This document shows positions 1-8,340 of a stretch of DNA of 64,000 nt, one piece after another. The position numbers were made by a program, and so were the translations under genes. The notes under the pieces are model-generated. The model made no database searches. It had not been told where the DNA came from and was given only the letters and a program-made list of their open reading frames with translations. The stretch comes from Streptomyces sp. NBC_00094 (lineage in GTDB: Bacteria > Actinomycetota > Actinomycetes > Streptomycetales > Streptomycetaceae), in the NCBI RefSeq assembly GCF_026343125.1, contig NZ_JAPEMB010000001.1:4531501-4595500 (forward strand), in the 5' to 3' direction. Numbering within the stretch: the first letter of the stretch is position 1; each line of letters opens with the position of its first letter.

Positions 1-2246
1 GCCGCACGGCCGTCGCCCTCCCGGGCCGCACCCCGAGCGAGCGGATGCGCCGCACGGTCTTCGCCCGCAAGACGTACCGCTTCTACGAGGGCGGCGAGGT
101 CACCCGCGCCGACGTCCTGGCGGCCCTGGCCCGCCGCCCCGAGGGCATAGGCTCCCGCGCGGTCGGCAGCCTCACGGCGGCCGACCTCGGTGAACTCCTC
201 CGCTGGTTCGGCCAGTTCACGAGCGAGGAGCGACTCCTCCCGAAGTACGGCTACGCCTCGCCGGGCGCGCTGTACGCCACCCAGCTGTACGTGGAGGCGC
301 GCGGTGTCGCAGGGCTGGAGCCCGGCACGTACTACTACCACCCGGTGCGCCACCAGCTGTACCTGACGGAGGCGCTCGCGGACGGCGGCGACCCCGTCCT
401 CCGCCTCTCCTTCCAGGGCAAGCGGTCCGCCGTCGAGCCGGTCTACAGGAACAACATCCAGGAGGTCCTGGAGATCGAGACGGGCCACATGGTGGGCCTC
501 TTCGAGGAGATCCTGCCGGGGTACGGCCTCGACCTCGGGCCCTGTGGGGACGGGACCTTCGAGGTGGTCCCGTACGACGCGGAGGCGCCCGGCCGGGACC
601 TGGAGGTGGACGTCTACGTCCAGGCCCACCCGGACGGCGTGCGGGACCTCCCGCCGGCCCAGTACGCCTACGAAAACGGCGACTTGATCGCGATCTCCCC
701 CTCCGTGGTGGAGAAGAGGCACGTGATCGCCATCAACCAGGCGGTCTACGAGAGGGCCTCGCTCGGCATCACGGTGATCAGCCGCACCCGGGACGAGGAC
801 CGCGCGTACGTCGACCTGGGCCGGGCGCTCCAGCGCCTCCAGCTCGGCGACCACGGACTCGGTTTCATGTCCTCCGGCTACAGCTCGAAGTCGGGCCACC
901 CGCTGCCCGCCGCCCGCCGCATGGACGAGATCCTCACGGCGGCGAACCGGCCGACCGGTCCCTCGTACTTCTTCGTCGGCGGCGGGGTCAGCGAGGAGCA
1001 GCGGCTCAGCGAGGGCATGTACGAGGACACCGTCCACATGAAGGGCCCCGCGGAGATGATCCGCGACGACCTCGTCCACCACCTGCCGGACTACATGATC
1101 CCCAACCGGGTCGTGGTCCTGGACCGGCTCCCGCTCTCGGCCAACGGCAAGGTGGACACGAAGGCGCTCGGCGAGCTGGCCCTCGTCAACGCCGGCCTGC
1201 ACGGCCGCCCGCACGTCCTGCCGAGGACGCGCACGGAGGGCCGGCTCGCGGAGATCTGGGCGACGGCGCTGAAGTACGAGGAGGTCGAGGCGGTCTCCGT
1301 CCTCGACGACTTCTTCGAGTCGGGCGGCAACTCGCTCATAGCGGTGGCCCTGATCACCAGGATCAACCGCGCGTTCGGGTCCTCCCTGCCGCTCCAGATC
1401 CTCTTCGAGTGCCCGACGATCGAGAAGCTCGCCCACCGGGTGGACGGCGCCGCGGCGACCCCCGCCTCCCGGCTCGTACGGCTCCACGCCGCGGGCGCGC
1501 AGTCGCCGGTGTACTGCTGGCCGGGCCTCGGCGGCTACACGATGAACCTGCGGCACCTGGCCGAGGAGATCGGCATCGACCGCCCCGTCTACGGGGTGCA
1601 GGCCTACGGCGTCAACCGGGGCGAGGAGCCGTACGCCACGATCCGCGAGATGGCGGCGGCCGACGTCGCCGCGATCCGCCGCCGGCAGCCCACGGGCCCG
1701 TACACGCTGTGGGGCTACTCCTTCGGCGCCCGCGTGGCCTTCGAGTCCGCGCACCTCCTCGAAGCGGCGGGCGAGCAGGTCGAGAACCTCTTCCTCATCG
1801 CCCCCGGCTCCCCGAAGGTCCGCTCCTCGGAGACGGGCGGGGCCGCGTACGACAACCCCGCCTTCGTCACGATCCTCTACTCGGTCTTCGCGGGCACGAT
1901 CGACCCGACGGCGGCCACGACGGCGGAGGACCGCGGGAGCTTCGTGAAGCTCGTGGCGGACCGCTTCCCTTCCCTGGACCCCGAGCTGATCGACCGGATC
2001 GTCGCGATCGTCGAGGAGACCTTCGACTTCACCTACACCTTCCGCGAGTTGACGGAGCGCCAGGTGAACTGCCCGGTGACCCTCTTCAAGGCGGAGGGCG
2101 ACGACTACTCGTTCCTGGAGAACGCCGAGGGCTGGTCGACCCGCCCCCCGACGGTGGTGGAACTCGACGCGGACCACTACAGCCTGCTGCGCCTGCCGGA
2201 CCTCAAGGAGCTCGTCAAGAAGATCCGCTACCGACTGGGCCAGTAG
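1..2246 (+). CDS. indC: Indigoidine synthetase (single-module NRPS), 5' end outside the window
   Basis: The frame is open from base 3 with no start in view, so the adenylation core lies upstream; about 748 C-terminal codons of a family near 1,280 aa are present. Indigoidine synthetases adenylate, oxidise and dimerise two L-glutamines into the blue pigment indigoidine in the cytoplasm. Visible in order: a nitroreductase/FMN-type oxidation domain (about bases 45-1030, with GYSSKSGHPLPAARR), the displaced adenylation motif A10 (LSANGKVD, about 1135-1160), a carrier domain (FFESGGNSL, pantetheinyl Ser codon 1332-1334) and a type I thioesterase (GYSFGA, Ser codon 1719-1721). An oxidase placed before A10 followed by T and TE is the IndC/BpsA layout. 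The symbol rests on this architecture. Confidence 0.93.
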   Translation, partial: RTAVALPGRTPSERMRRTVFARKTYRFYEGGEVTRADVLAALARRPEGIGSRAVGSLTAADLGELLRWFGQFTSEERLLPKYGYASPGALYATQLYVEARGVAGLEPGTYYYHPVRHQLYLTEALADGGDPVLRLSFQGKRSAVEPVYRNNIQEVLEIETGHMVGLFEEILPGYGLDLGPCGDGTFEVVPYDAEAPGRDLEVDVYVQAHPDGVRDLPPAQYAYENGDLIAISPSVVEKRHVIAINQAVYERASLGITVISRTRDEDRAYVDLGRALQRLQLGDHGLGFMSSGYSSKSGHPLPAARRMDEILTAANRPTGPSYFFVGGGVSEEQRLSEGMYEDTVHMKGPAEMIRDDLVHHLPDYMIPNRVVVLDRLPLSANGKVDTKALGELALVNAGLHGRPHVLPRTRTEGRLAEIWATALKYEEVEAVSVLDDFFESGGNSLIAVALITRINRAFGSSLPLQILFECPTIEKLAHRVDGAAATPASRLVRLHAAGAQSPVYCWPGLGGYTMNLRHLAEEIGIDRPVYGVQAYGVNRGEEPYATIREMAAADVAAIRRRQPTGPYTLWGYSFGARVAFESAHLLEAAGEQVENLFLIAPGSPKVRSSETGGAAYDNPAFVTILYSVFAGTIDPTAATTAEDRGSFVKLVADRFPSLDPELIDRIVAIVEETFDFTYTFRELTERQVNCPVTLFKAEGDDYSFLENAEGWSTRPPTVVELDADHYSLLRLPDLKELVKKIRYRLGQ

Positions 2247-2352
2247 CGAAGGCCCCGGCGCGCGACGGGGGGACACCCCACGGACCGAACCCCCACCGGC
2301 ATCGACCGCCGTACCGGCGGCGAAGCCGGTGCGACGGTCCTATCGTTGCCCG

Positions 2353-3021
2353 ATGCGCGCACACCACATTGACCGCCCGGCCGATCTCGACGTGGTCCGT
2401 GAGTCCTATGACCGGGTGGCCGACAACTACGCCCACATGGTGGAGACGACGGGAATCGGCGACATCCGTACCGATCCCTGGCACAAGGCCTCGATCGACG
2501 CCTTCGCCGACACCGTGAGCGGGCTCGGGCCCGTCCTCGACGTCGGCTGCGGGCCCGGCACGGTGACCGCCTACCTCGCCGAACGCGGACTCGACGTCTC
2601 CGGGGTCGATCTCTCACCCCGCATGATCGAGAACGCGCGCCGCCTGCATCCGCAGTGCCGCTTCCGCGTCGCCTCCGCCACCGACCTCGACCTCGGGGAG
2701 GCGTCCCTCGGCGGTGTACTGGGGTGGTGGTCGCTGTTCAACCTCCCCCGCGAGGTCCTTCCCCAGGTCCTCGCCCTGTTCGCGCGCGCCCTGAAGCCGG
2801 GCGGCCACTTCATCACCGCCACCCACGTCGGCGACGAGGACGCGCTGCGCACCGAGGCCTACGGGGGCGTTCCCGTCCGCTGGACGACACACCAGTGGCG
2901 GCCGGAACAGCTCGTGGACCTGATCGAGAAGGCCGGCCTGCACCCGGTCGCCGAACTGCGGCTCCCCCCGACCGGGTACAGCGGACCGGGGCTGGTCGTC
3001 ATGGCCCGGCGCCCCGCCTGA
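2353..3021 (+). CDS. Class I SAM-dependent methyltransferase
   Basis: 222 aa. The SAM-binding motif I is VLDVGCGPGTVTAYLAERG (about residues 60-80) followed by an acidic motif (VSGVDLSPRMIENA), then GVLGWWSLFNLPREVLPQVL, typical of small-molecule methyltransferases of the Methyltransf_11/25 type. The ATG at 2353 is preferred over an in-frame upstream one because homology-like sequence begins at HHIDRPADLDVVRESYDRVADNYA. It follows the indigoidine synthetase by 106 bp on the same strand, so it could be co-transcribed, but known indigoidine clusters do not need a methyltransferase, so a link is only inferred. The substrate cannot be read from sequence. Confidence 0.85.
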   Translation: MRAHHIDRPADLDVVRESYDRVADNYAHMVETTGIGDIRTDPWHKASIDAFADTVSGLGPVLDVGCGPGTVTAYLAERGLDVSGVDLSPRMIENARRLHPQCRFRVASATDLDLGEASLGGVLGWWSLFNLPREVLPQVLALFARALKPGGHFITATHVGDEDALRTEAYGGVPVRWTTHQWRPEQLVDLIEKAGLHPVAELRLPPTGYSGPGLVVMARRPA

Positions 3022-3049
3022 GAGCCGGCGGCGGTCCGGGTCACCGCGC

Positions 3050-4561
3050 TCAGAAGCGGAACCGCGCCTTGACCGGGTAGTGGTCCGACTGGCCCGCGTC
3101 CGCCGTCACGTCGCACGAGACGACCGTCCCGGTGGGCGGACCGAACAGGTAGTCGATCTTGATGCTGCGGCCGGTCAGCGGCTTCGTGGACCGGCCGTCA
3201 CGCGGCCGCGCGCTCGAAAGACCCTCGTCGCACTCCGTGTCCGCCGCGTAGGCCGACGTCATGAGGTCGTTGGGGGTGTCCGGCGAGGCGGAGTCCGGCG
3301 GGATGGAGTTGAGGTCGCCGCCGTAGACGGTCCGGTAGCCGGGCATGGTGTACGAGCGGACGATCTTCTGCAGCTCCGCGGCCTGTTCCCTGCGCTTCGA
3401 GCCGTCCGCGTCGTCCGTCGGCAGGCCGGCGCTGAAGTGGGCCGTGCAGAACTGCAGGGCCTGGGCCGGGAGTACGGCGCAGATCGCGGTCCGCTGCTCC
3501 ATGCGGACCCACGTGCCGTCGATGGTCTTGTTCTGCGGCGACGGCAGGTCGTACGAGTGGTACCAGACGTTGGAGTCCGGCACCGCGAGACCGATGCCGT
3601 AGGAGCCGCGGTCCGTCCAGCCGGATCCCGACGAGCCGGCGTTGTCGCAGGTCCTGGCGGCCTTCACCGAGGACTTGTCGACGGTGTACTTGATGGGGGC
3701 GAAGCGTACGGACCAGCCCGTCCCCGTCTTCGCCTCCAGCCGGGCCTCGATGGGCTTGGCCTGCGACTCGCACATCTCCTGGAGGAACACGGCGCGGTAC
3801 TGCTGCGCCTCCGCCGTGGTGCCCATCCGGGCGGTGATCTGGTCGCCCAGGGCGGTGCCTTCCACCCGGTGGTTCCCGCAGGCGGAGTTGTGGTTCGCGC
3901 AGACGTTCCACGACATCACGCGGAAGTCGGCCGCCGGAGCGGGGGAGGCGGGGGCGGGGCGGCCTCCCGCGTCGCTCGCGTTCTCCTCGCCCAGGTAGAC
4001 GAGCTGGAACTTCTGCCAGGAGCCGACCGTGTCCCCCCGCGCCCGCAGCAGCCCCGCGTCGGTCCCGGGGTCCTGCACCTCGGCGGTCACGTACTTGTAG
4101 CCGTCGTTCGTGGCGGCCTTGAGGGCGTAGGTGCCGTCCGTCTGCTTCTCGAGCTGCAGCTTCTCCCAGTCGCCGGAAGTGGTGCCCCGGGCCCGGAGCA
4201 GGTTCTGGTGGCTGCCGGTGTAGCTCCGCTCGGTCGTGACGTAGTTCCCGTTGGCCTCCGAGCGCAGGGTGATGCTCCACCCCTTGTCGTCGGTGTGCAG
4301 CGTGAACTTCTCCCAGGAGCCCAGGTCTTCGAGCGTGGCCGCGGCCGTGCGGGCTCGCAGCATCGCCTGCCCGCTGCCGGCGGTCTCGACTTCCACGGAC
4401 ACGTAGAGACCGCCGGCGCCCACGGACTTGAGCGCGTACTTGTCGCTCGCCGTGACGGGAACCGGCCGGGATTCCACCGCCTGGGCCTGCACGGGTGTCA
4501 TGGCGATCACCGCGAACAGAGCGGAACACAGCACCGCCAAGCGGCGCGCTGTCTGTCTCAT
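3050..4561 (-). CDS. Secreted fascin-like beta-trefoil / endonuclease-exonuclease-phosphatase protein
   Basis: 503 aa, read from 4561 to 3050. A Sec signal peptide (RRLAVLCSALFAVIAMTP, ending near AQA) is followed by a fascin/actin-crosslinking-like beta-trefoil (about residues 30-165) with three repeats containing LLRARG or MLRART and W-K-F/L-L blocks, a Pro-Ala linker, then an EEP domain beginning FRVMSWNVCANHN and ending GQSDHYPVKARF (catalytic Asp-His). EEP enzymes hydrolyse phosphodiester bonds (DNase, phospholipase or phosphatase); the trefoil probably binds carbohydrate or another ligand outside the cell. Two close ATGs (4567, 4561) exist; the AGGTGG at about 4570-4575 is better spaced for 4561. 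Convergent with the upstream methyltransferase. Confidence 0.85.
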   Translation of the reverse strand: MRQTARRLAVLCSALFAVIAMTPVQAQAVESRPVPVTASDKYALKSVGAGGLYVSVEVETAGSGQAMLRARTAAATLEDLGSWEKFTLHTDDKGWSITLRSEANGNYVTTERSYTGSHQNLLRARGTTSGDWEKLQLEKQTDGTYALKAATNDGYKYVTAEVQDPGTDAGLLRARGDTVGSWQKFQLVYLGEENASDAGGRPAPASPAPAADFRVMSWNVCANHNSACGNHRVEGTALGDQITARMGTTAEAQQYRAVFLQEMCESQAKPIEARLEAKTGTGWSVRFAPIKYTVDKSSVKAARTCDNAGSSGSGWTDRGSYGIGLAVPDSNVWYHSYDLPSPQNKTIDGTWVRMEQRTAICAVLPAQALQFCTAHFSAGLPTDDADGSKRREQAAELQKIVRSYTMPGYRTVYGGDLNSIPPDSASPDTPNDLMTSAYAADTECDEGLSSARPRDGRSTKPLTGRSIKIDYLFGPPTGTVVSCDVTADAGQSDHYPVKARFRF

Positions 4562-4765
4562 CTGCATACCCCACCTAAGGCCGAGAACGGGCAAACGGCG
4601 CACGGTACGGCACCGCCGTTGCGGCGATCAATGATCGTGAGGCGTATCCGTCACATCCGCCGCGCGCCCCCGGCTTCGCTCGATCGGGCCCGTCGCCGTG
4701 CGGGGTACGGGAGTGCCTGGTCTGCTGGTCGGGACCCCACTTCCCGCACGTTCAGGAGCAGCACC

Positions 4766-5044
4766 ATGGCCGTCATCGTCACCGTCGAGATCCCCGGCGG
4801 AACCCAGGAGCAGTACGAGGAGAGCACCGCGCTCATCACCGGCGCCGAGTGGTGGCCGCCCCAGGGCTTCATCGCCCACGCGGCCGGGCCGGACGGGACC
4901 GGTGGGTGGCGGATCGTCGACTTCTGGGACTCGGAGGACGACTTCCTGGCGTTCGTGGAGAAGACGCGGCCTTTGCTCGACCGGAGCGGCATGCCGTCGA
5001 TCCTGCCGAAGGTGCAGGAGGCCGTGAACGTGGTCCTCAAGTAG
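4766..5044 (+). CDS. Small dimeric alpha/beta-barrel-like protein (hypothetical)
   Basis: 92 aa starting MAVIVTVEIPGGTQEQYEE, with an AGGAGCA ribosome site just before the ATG. The layout (beta-strand, helix, FIAHAAGPDGTGGWRIVDFWDSEDDFLAFVE, then a helix ending in PKVQEAVNVV) matches small ferredoxin-like/ABM-type proteins common in Streptomyces. No catalytic residues can be assigned. It is followed by a DUF2087-like gene on the same strand. Confidence 0.75.
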   Translation: MAVIVTVEIPGGTQEQYEESTALITGAEWWPPQGFIAHAAGPDGTGGWRIVDFWDSEDDFLAFVEKTRPLLDRSGMPSILPKVQEAVNVVLK

Positions 5045-5103
5045 CGCGGGCCTCCCGAAAACCCTTTGCGGGGCGGGGGCCGTGGGCGCCAGGCTTCCTG
5101 CCC

Positions 5104-5412
5104 ATGACCAGTCATCCTTCCCGCCCCCTCGCGGACCTGTTCGCCGCCGACGGGCGCCTCAAGGCGATCCCGCGCAAGCCCGCGCGCCGCGAAGCGCTCC
5201 TCGCGCACCTCACCGCGACCCTCTTCGACACGGACCGGTCCTACCGTGAGTCCGAGGTCAACGAGGCCCTGCTCACCGTGCACGAGGACTTCTCGGCGCT
5301 GCGCCGCTACCTCGTGATCGGCGGCTTCCTCGCCCGTACGAAGGATGGCGCGGCCTACCACCGACAGCAGCAGCCCGGGTCCCCCGGAGGTGCGATCCCC
5401 GCCGTCGCGTGA
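5104..5412 (+). CDS. DUF2087-like small protein
   Basis: 102 aa. Sequence such as LFAADGRLKAIPRKPARREALLAHL and SYRESEVNEALLTVHEDFSALRRYLV is typical of DUF2087, a winged-helix-like module often fused to or found near ArsR/MarR regulators. The final residues overlap the next gene by 4 bases (GTGA at 5409-5412), so the two are translationally coupled. Function unknown; a DNA-binding role is suggested only by fold. Confidence 0.8.
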   Translation: MTSHPSRPLADLFAADGRLKAIPRKPARREALLAHLTATLFDTDRSYRESEVNEALLTVHEDFSALRRYLVIGGFLARTKDGAAYHRQQQPGSPGGAIPAVA

Positions 5413-6020
5413 CGGCCGCGGTGGTGGCCGGCCTGCTGGCCGGCTACGGCATCGCGATCCCGGTCGGCGCCGTCGGCGCCCACCTGGTGGCGGTCGCGGC
5501 GCGTTCCCCGTGGCGTACGGGGGCGGGCGCGGCCCTCGGTATCGCCGCCGCGGACGGTCTCTACGCCGTGCTCGCGGTCCTCGGAGGCGCAGCCCTCGTC
5601 CCCCTCCTCGCCCCGGTGGCGACCCCCCTGCGCTGGGCGTCGGCCGTGGTCCTCGTGGTCCTGGCGGCCGTGTCCACCCGGGCGGCGGTCCGTACGTACC
5701 GCGCCGGCCCGGCCACCGTCGAGGCCCCGCCCCCGGCCCCCCGGCGCGCGTTCCTCACCTTCCTGGGGATCACGATCCTCAACCCCATGACGGTGGTCTA
5801 CTTCACCGCCCTCGTCCTCGGCGGCCACTCGACGACGGGCTCGGCCGAGGCCACGGCCTTCGTCGTCGCGGCCTTCGCGGCCTCGGCGAGCTGGCAGCTC
5901 CTCCTCGCCACCGGCGGCACGCTCCTCGGCCACCTCGTCACGGGCCCCCGCGGCCGCCTGGCCACGGCCCTCGCCTCGGGAGCCCTGATCACGGCGCTGG
6001 CGGTGGGGCTGGTGGTGTGA
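5409..6020 (+). CDS. LysE/RhtB-family amino-acid exporter
   Basis: 203 aa inner-membrane protein with about six hydrophobic segments. The N-terminus (GLLAGYGIAIPVGAVGAHLV) and the segment FLTFLGITILNPMTVVYFTALVLGG are characteristic of LysE-type exporters, which expel amino acids or derivatives. The GTG start overlaps the stop of the preceding DUF2087 gene. An APC-type importer follows 231 bp downstream, so the region carries both export and import functions. Substrate unknown. Confidence 0.85.
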   Translation: MTAAVVAGLLAGYGIAIPVGAVGAHLVAVAARSPWRTGAGAALGIAAADGLYAVLAVLGGAALVPLLAPVATPLRWASAVVLVVLAAVSTRAAVRTYRAGPATVEAPPPAPRRAFLTFLGITILNPMTVVYFTALVLGGHSTTGSAEATAFVVAAFAASASWQLLLATGGTLLGHLVTGPRGRLATALASGALITALAVGLVV

Positions 6021-6045
6021 GGGAAGAGGCGCCGCCGGCTCGCAC

Positions 6046-6145
6046 GTCGAGGAAGCCGAGGTCGAGGAAGCCGAGGTCGAGGAAGCCGAGGTCGAGGAAG
6101 CCGAGGTCGAGGAAGCCGGCGTCGAGGAAGCCGAGGTCGGGGAAG
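6046..6145. repeat. 15-bp tandem repeat, about 6.5 copies
   Basis: The unit gtcgaggaagccgag is repeated at 6046-6060, 6061-6075, 6076-6090, 6091-6105, 6106-6120 (last two bases changed) and 6121-6135, with a decaying seventh copy. It sits between the lysE-like gene and the permease. Because 15 is a multiple of three, it yields repeated peptides in several frames, but no ribosome site supports translation. Confidence 0.95.
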
Positions 6146-6251
6146 TGTCCCGAGGGCTTCCCGGGACGTCTCACTGTCCGGAAGCGGCTTGCCCATGGAG
6201 GGGATCAGCAGCGAAACTCCTGCGCCGGTCGGCTGAATTTCGGGGGGAATC

Positions 6252-7583
6252 GTGACAGGGCGGGTACTCGGCGCGGGGCTGCGACAGCGGCATCTGGCCA
6301 TGATCGCGTTGGGCGGTGCCATCGGCGCCGGGCTCTTCGTGGGGTCCGGGTTCGGGATCGCGGCCGCCGGGCCCGGGATCCTCGTCTCGTACGCCCTCGC
6401 CGGCGTCCTGACCGTCCTCGTGATGCGGATGCTCGGCGAGATGTCCGCCGCACGGCCGGTCACGGGCTCCTTCGCGGAGCACGCGAGGGCGGCGTTCGGG
6501 CCGTGGGCCGGGCTCCTCGCCGGGTGGATGTACTGGGCGCTGCTCGTCGTGAGCGTCGCCGCCGAGGCCGTCGGGGCCGCGCACATCGTCGAGGGCTGGG
6601 TGCCGGCCGTGCCCGGCTGGGCGTGGGTGGCCGTCTTCATGAGCGTGTTCACCGTGAGCAACCTCGCGGGCGTACGGAACTTCGGCGAGGTGGAGTTCTG
6701 GTTCGCCGGCCTCAAGATCGCCGCGATCGTCGGGTTCCTCGTCCTCGGCGCCGTCGCGCTGGCGGGCCTGCTGCCCGGTCACGTCCCGCCCGGGACCGCG
6801 CACCTCACCGGTGACGGCGGCTTCCTGCCGCACGGCTGGTACGGCGTCGCCGTCGGCATGGTCGCGGCCGTCTTCGCCTTCGGGGGCCTGGAGACCGTGA
6901 CCATCGCCGCGGCCGAGTGCGACGACCCGGTCCGCGCGGTGCGCAACGGCGTACGGGCCGTCATGTGGCGGGTCGCGGTCTGCTACCTCGGCTCGATGGC
7001 CGTCATCGTCGCCCTCGTCCCGTGGAACGACCCCGCCGTCGCCGACGGCCCGTACGCCGCCGTGATGGCCCGCATCGGCGTCCCCGGCGCCGCCGACGTC
7101 ATGAAGGCCGTCGTCCTCGTGGCCCTCCTGTCCGCCATGAACGCCAACATCTACGGCTCCTCGCGGATGCTGTTCGCCCAGGTCGGGCGCGGCGACGCAC
7201 CCCGCGCGCTCGGCCGGGTCCGTACCGGAGTCCCCTACGCGGCCGTCCTCGCCTCGGCCGCCTTCGGCTTCGTCTCGGTCGTCCTCAGCCTGCTCTGGCC
7301 CCGGACCGTCTTCCCGTTCCTGCTCAACTCCATCGGCGCCGCGATCCTCGTCGTCTGGGCCCTGATCGCCGCCTCCCACCTGCGCCTGCACGGTACGTCC
7401 GCACGCGCGGTCGTCGCCCTCGCGGGCATCGGCGGGGTGCTGCTCTTCATGCTGGGCGACGCGGCCAGCCGCGTACAGATCCTGACGACGGGCGCGTGGG
7501 CGGCGGCCCTGCTGGGGTGGGCCCTGGTCAGGAGCCTCAGGCGGTCGCGTACCGCGCCAGGAACAGATCCACTCCCGAGCTGA
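6252..7583 (+). CDS. APC-family amino-acid permease
   Basis: 443 aa with about 12 membrane segments. The start region RHLAMIALGGAIGAGLFVGSG is the conserved first-helix unwound motif of the amino-acid transporter (GABA/aromatic permease) group, and MLGEMSAARPVTGSFAEHA follows as expected. It imports amino acids or related amines by proton symport at the cytoplasmic membrane. GTG at 6252 is preceded by a purine-rich GGGGGGAAT. The 3' end overlaps the convergent tetR-like gene by 47 bp. Substrate not determinable. Confidence 0.9.
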   Translation: MTGRVLGAGLRQRHLAMIALGGAIGAGLFVGSGFGIAAAGPGILVSYALAGVLTVLVMRMLGEMSAARPVTGSFAEHARAAFGPWAGLLAGWMYWALLVVSVAAEAVGAAHIVEGWVPAVPGWAWVAVFMSVFTVSNLAGVRNFGEVEFWFAGLKIAAIVGFLVLGAVALAGLLPGHVPPGTAHLTGDGGFLPHGWYGVAVGMVAAVFAFGGLETVTIAAAECDDPVRAVRNGVRAVMWRVAVCYLGSMAVIVALVPWNDPAVADGPYAAVMARIGVPGAADVMKAVVLVALLSAMNANIYGSSRMLFAQVGRGDAPRALGRVRTGVPYAAVLASAAFGFVSVVLSLLWPRTVFPFLLNSIGAAILVVWALIAASHLRLHGTSARAVVALAGIGGVLLFMLGDAASRVQILTTGAWAAALLGWALVRSLRRSRTAPGTDPLPS

Positions 7584-8217
7584 TCACCCGCGTCAGCTCG
7601 GCGTCCTCGATCGCCGCGTCGGGTGAGAACGTACGGACGAGCTGCGGCACGCCCACCGTCACGGCGACGAGCTGCTGCACGGCGAGCTTCGGGTCGGGCG
7701 CGTCGAGCGTGCCGCGCGCGTTCAGCTCGGTGAAGGCCTCGACGAGAGGGCCGTTGTTCATGTCGTAGCTGACCCGGTACCAGAGCTGGCCGAGCTGCGG
7801 GAAGCGGTCTATCTCGCCGATGACCAGCCGCCGCAGCGACATGATGTCGGGCCGCAGCAGGATCCGCGCCCACTCGGTGGTGAGCCGCAGGAGCGCCGCG
7901 CGCAGGTCGGGGGCGTCGGCGATGGTGGAGTTGGAGGGCTCCAGATCGGCGTACGTCTTCGGCAGGACCCCGCCGATGACGGCCAGGAACAGGCGCTCCT
8001 TGCTGCCGAAGTGCTTGTAGATCGTCGCCTTGGAGACGCCGGAACCGCGGGTGATCGCGTCCATGGAGGCCGCGGAGTAGCCCTCGGCGAGGAACTCGGC
8101 GAGCGCGGCGTCGATGATCGCCTGACGCTTGCGCGAGGCCGCGTCGGCGGGGTCCGGGATGATCGGGATGCCGTACTCGTCGATGGCGCCCTGGGCGTCC
8201 TGCGTCTCGGCTCCCAT
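7537..8217 (-). CDS. TetR-family transcriptional regulator
   Basis: 226 aa, read from 8217. An unusual 35-residue N-terminal arm is followed by the TetR helix-turn-helix (AIIDAALAEFLAEGYSAASM, then VSKATIYKHFGSKERLF) and a C-terminal ligand domain of the TetR_C type. The ATG at 8217 has AAGGA seven bases upstream. It faces an MFS exporter and a divergent flavin reductase, and similar ACTGAACSG-type sequences lie before this gene and between the other two, so it most likely represses itself and both neighbours. The effector is unknown. Confidence 0.9.
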   Translation of the reverse strand: MGAETQDAQGAIDEYGIPIIPDPADAASRKRQAIIDAALAEFLAEGYSAASMDAITRGSGVSKATIYKHFGSKERLFLAVIGGVLPKTYADLEPSNSTIADAPDLRAALLRLTTEWARILLRPDIMSLRRLVIGEIDRFPQLGQLWYRVSYDMNNGPLVEAFTELNARGTLDAPDPKLAVQQLVAVTVGVPQLVRTFSPDAAIEDAELTRVISSGVDLFLARYATA

Positions 8218-8255
8218 GGCGGCGTCCTTAGCTGTGGTGGCGGGGTCCTCAGTAT

Positions 8256-8276
8256 ATGAACTGAACGGTTTGGTCT
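8256..8276. promoter_or_regulatory. Probable TetR operator upstream of the tetR-like gene
   Basis: The stretch TGAACTGAACGGTTTGGTC 40-60 bp before the regulator start shares ACTGAACSGTT with two sites at 9502-9541 in front of the flavin reductase and MFS genes. It is a degenerate half of the better palindrome there. Autoregulation is inferred from this sharing. Confidence 0.5.
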
Positions 8277-8340
8277 GCAAAGGTCGGCGTCGGGCAGGGC
8301 AGGGCGGGGCCCTGCCCTGCCCTGTTCCGTTGGGCCCGGG

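Noticed and set aside
6046..6145. CRISPR-like array
   Set aside because: The units are adjacent 15-mers without spacers, and no cas gene is present.
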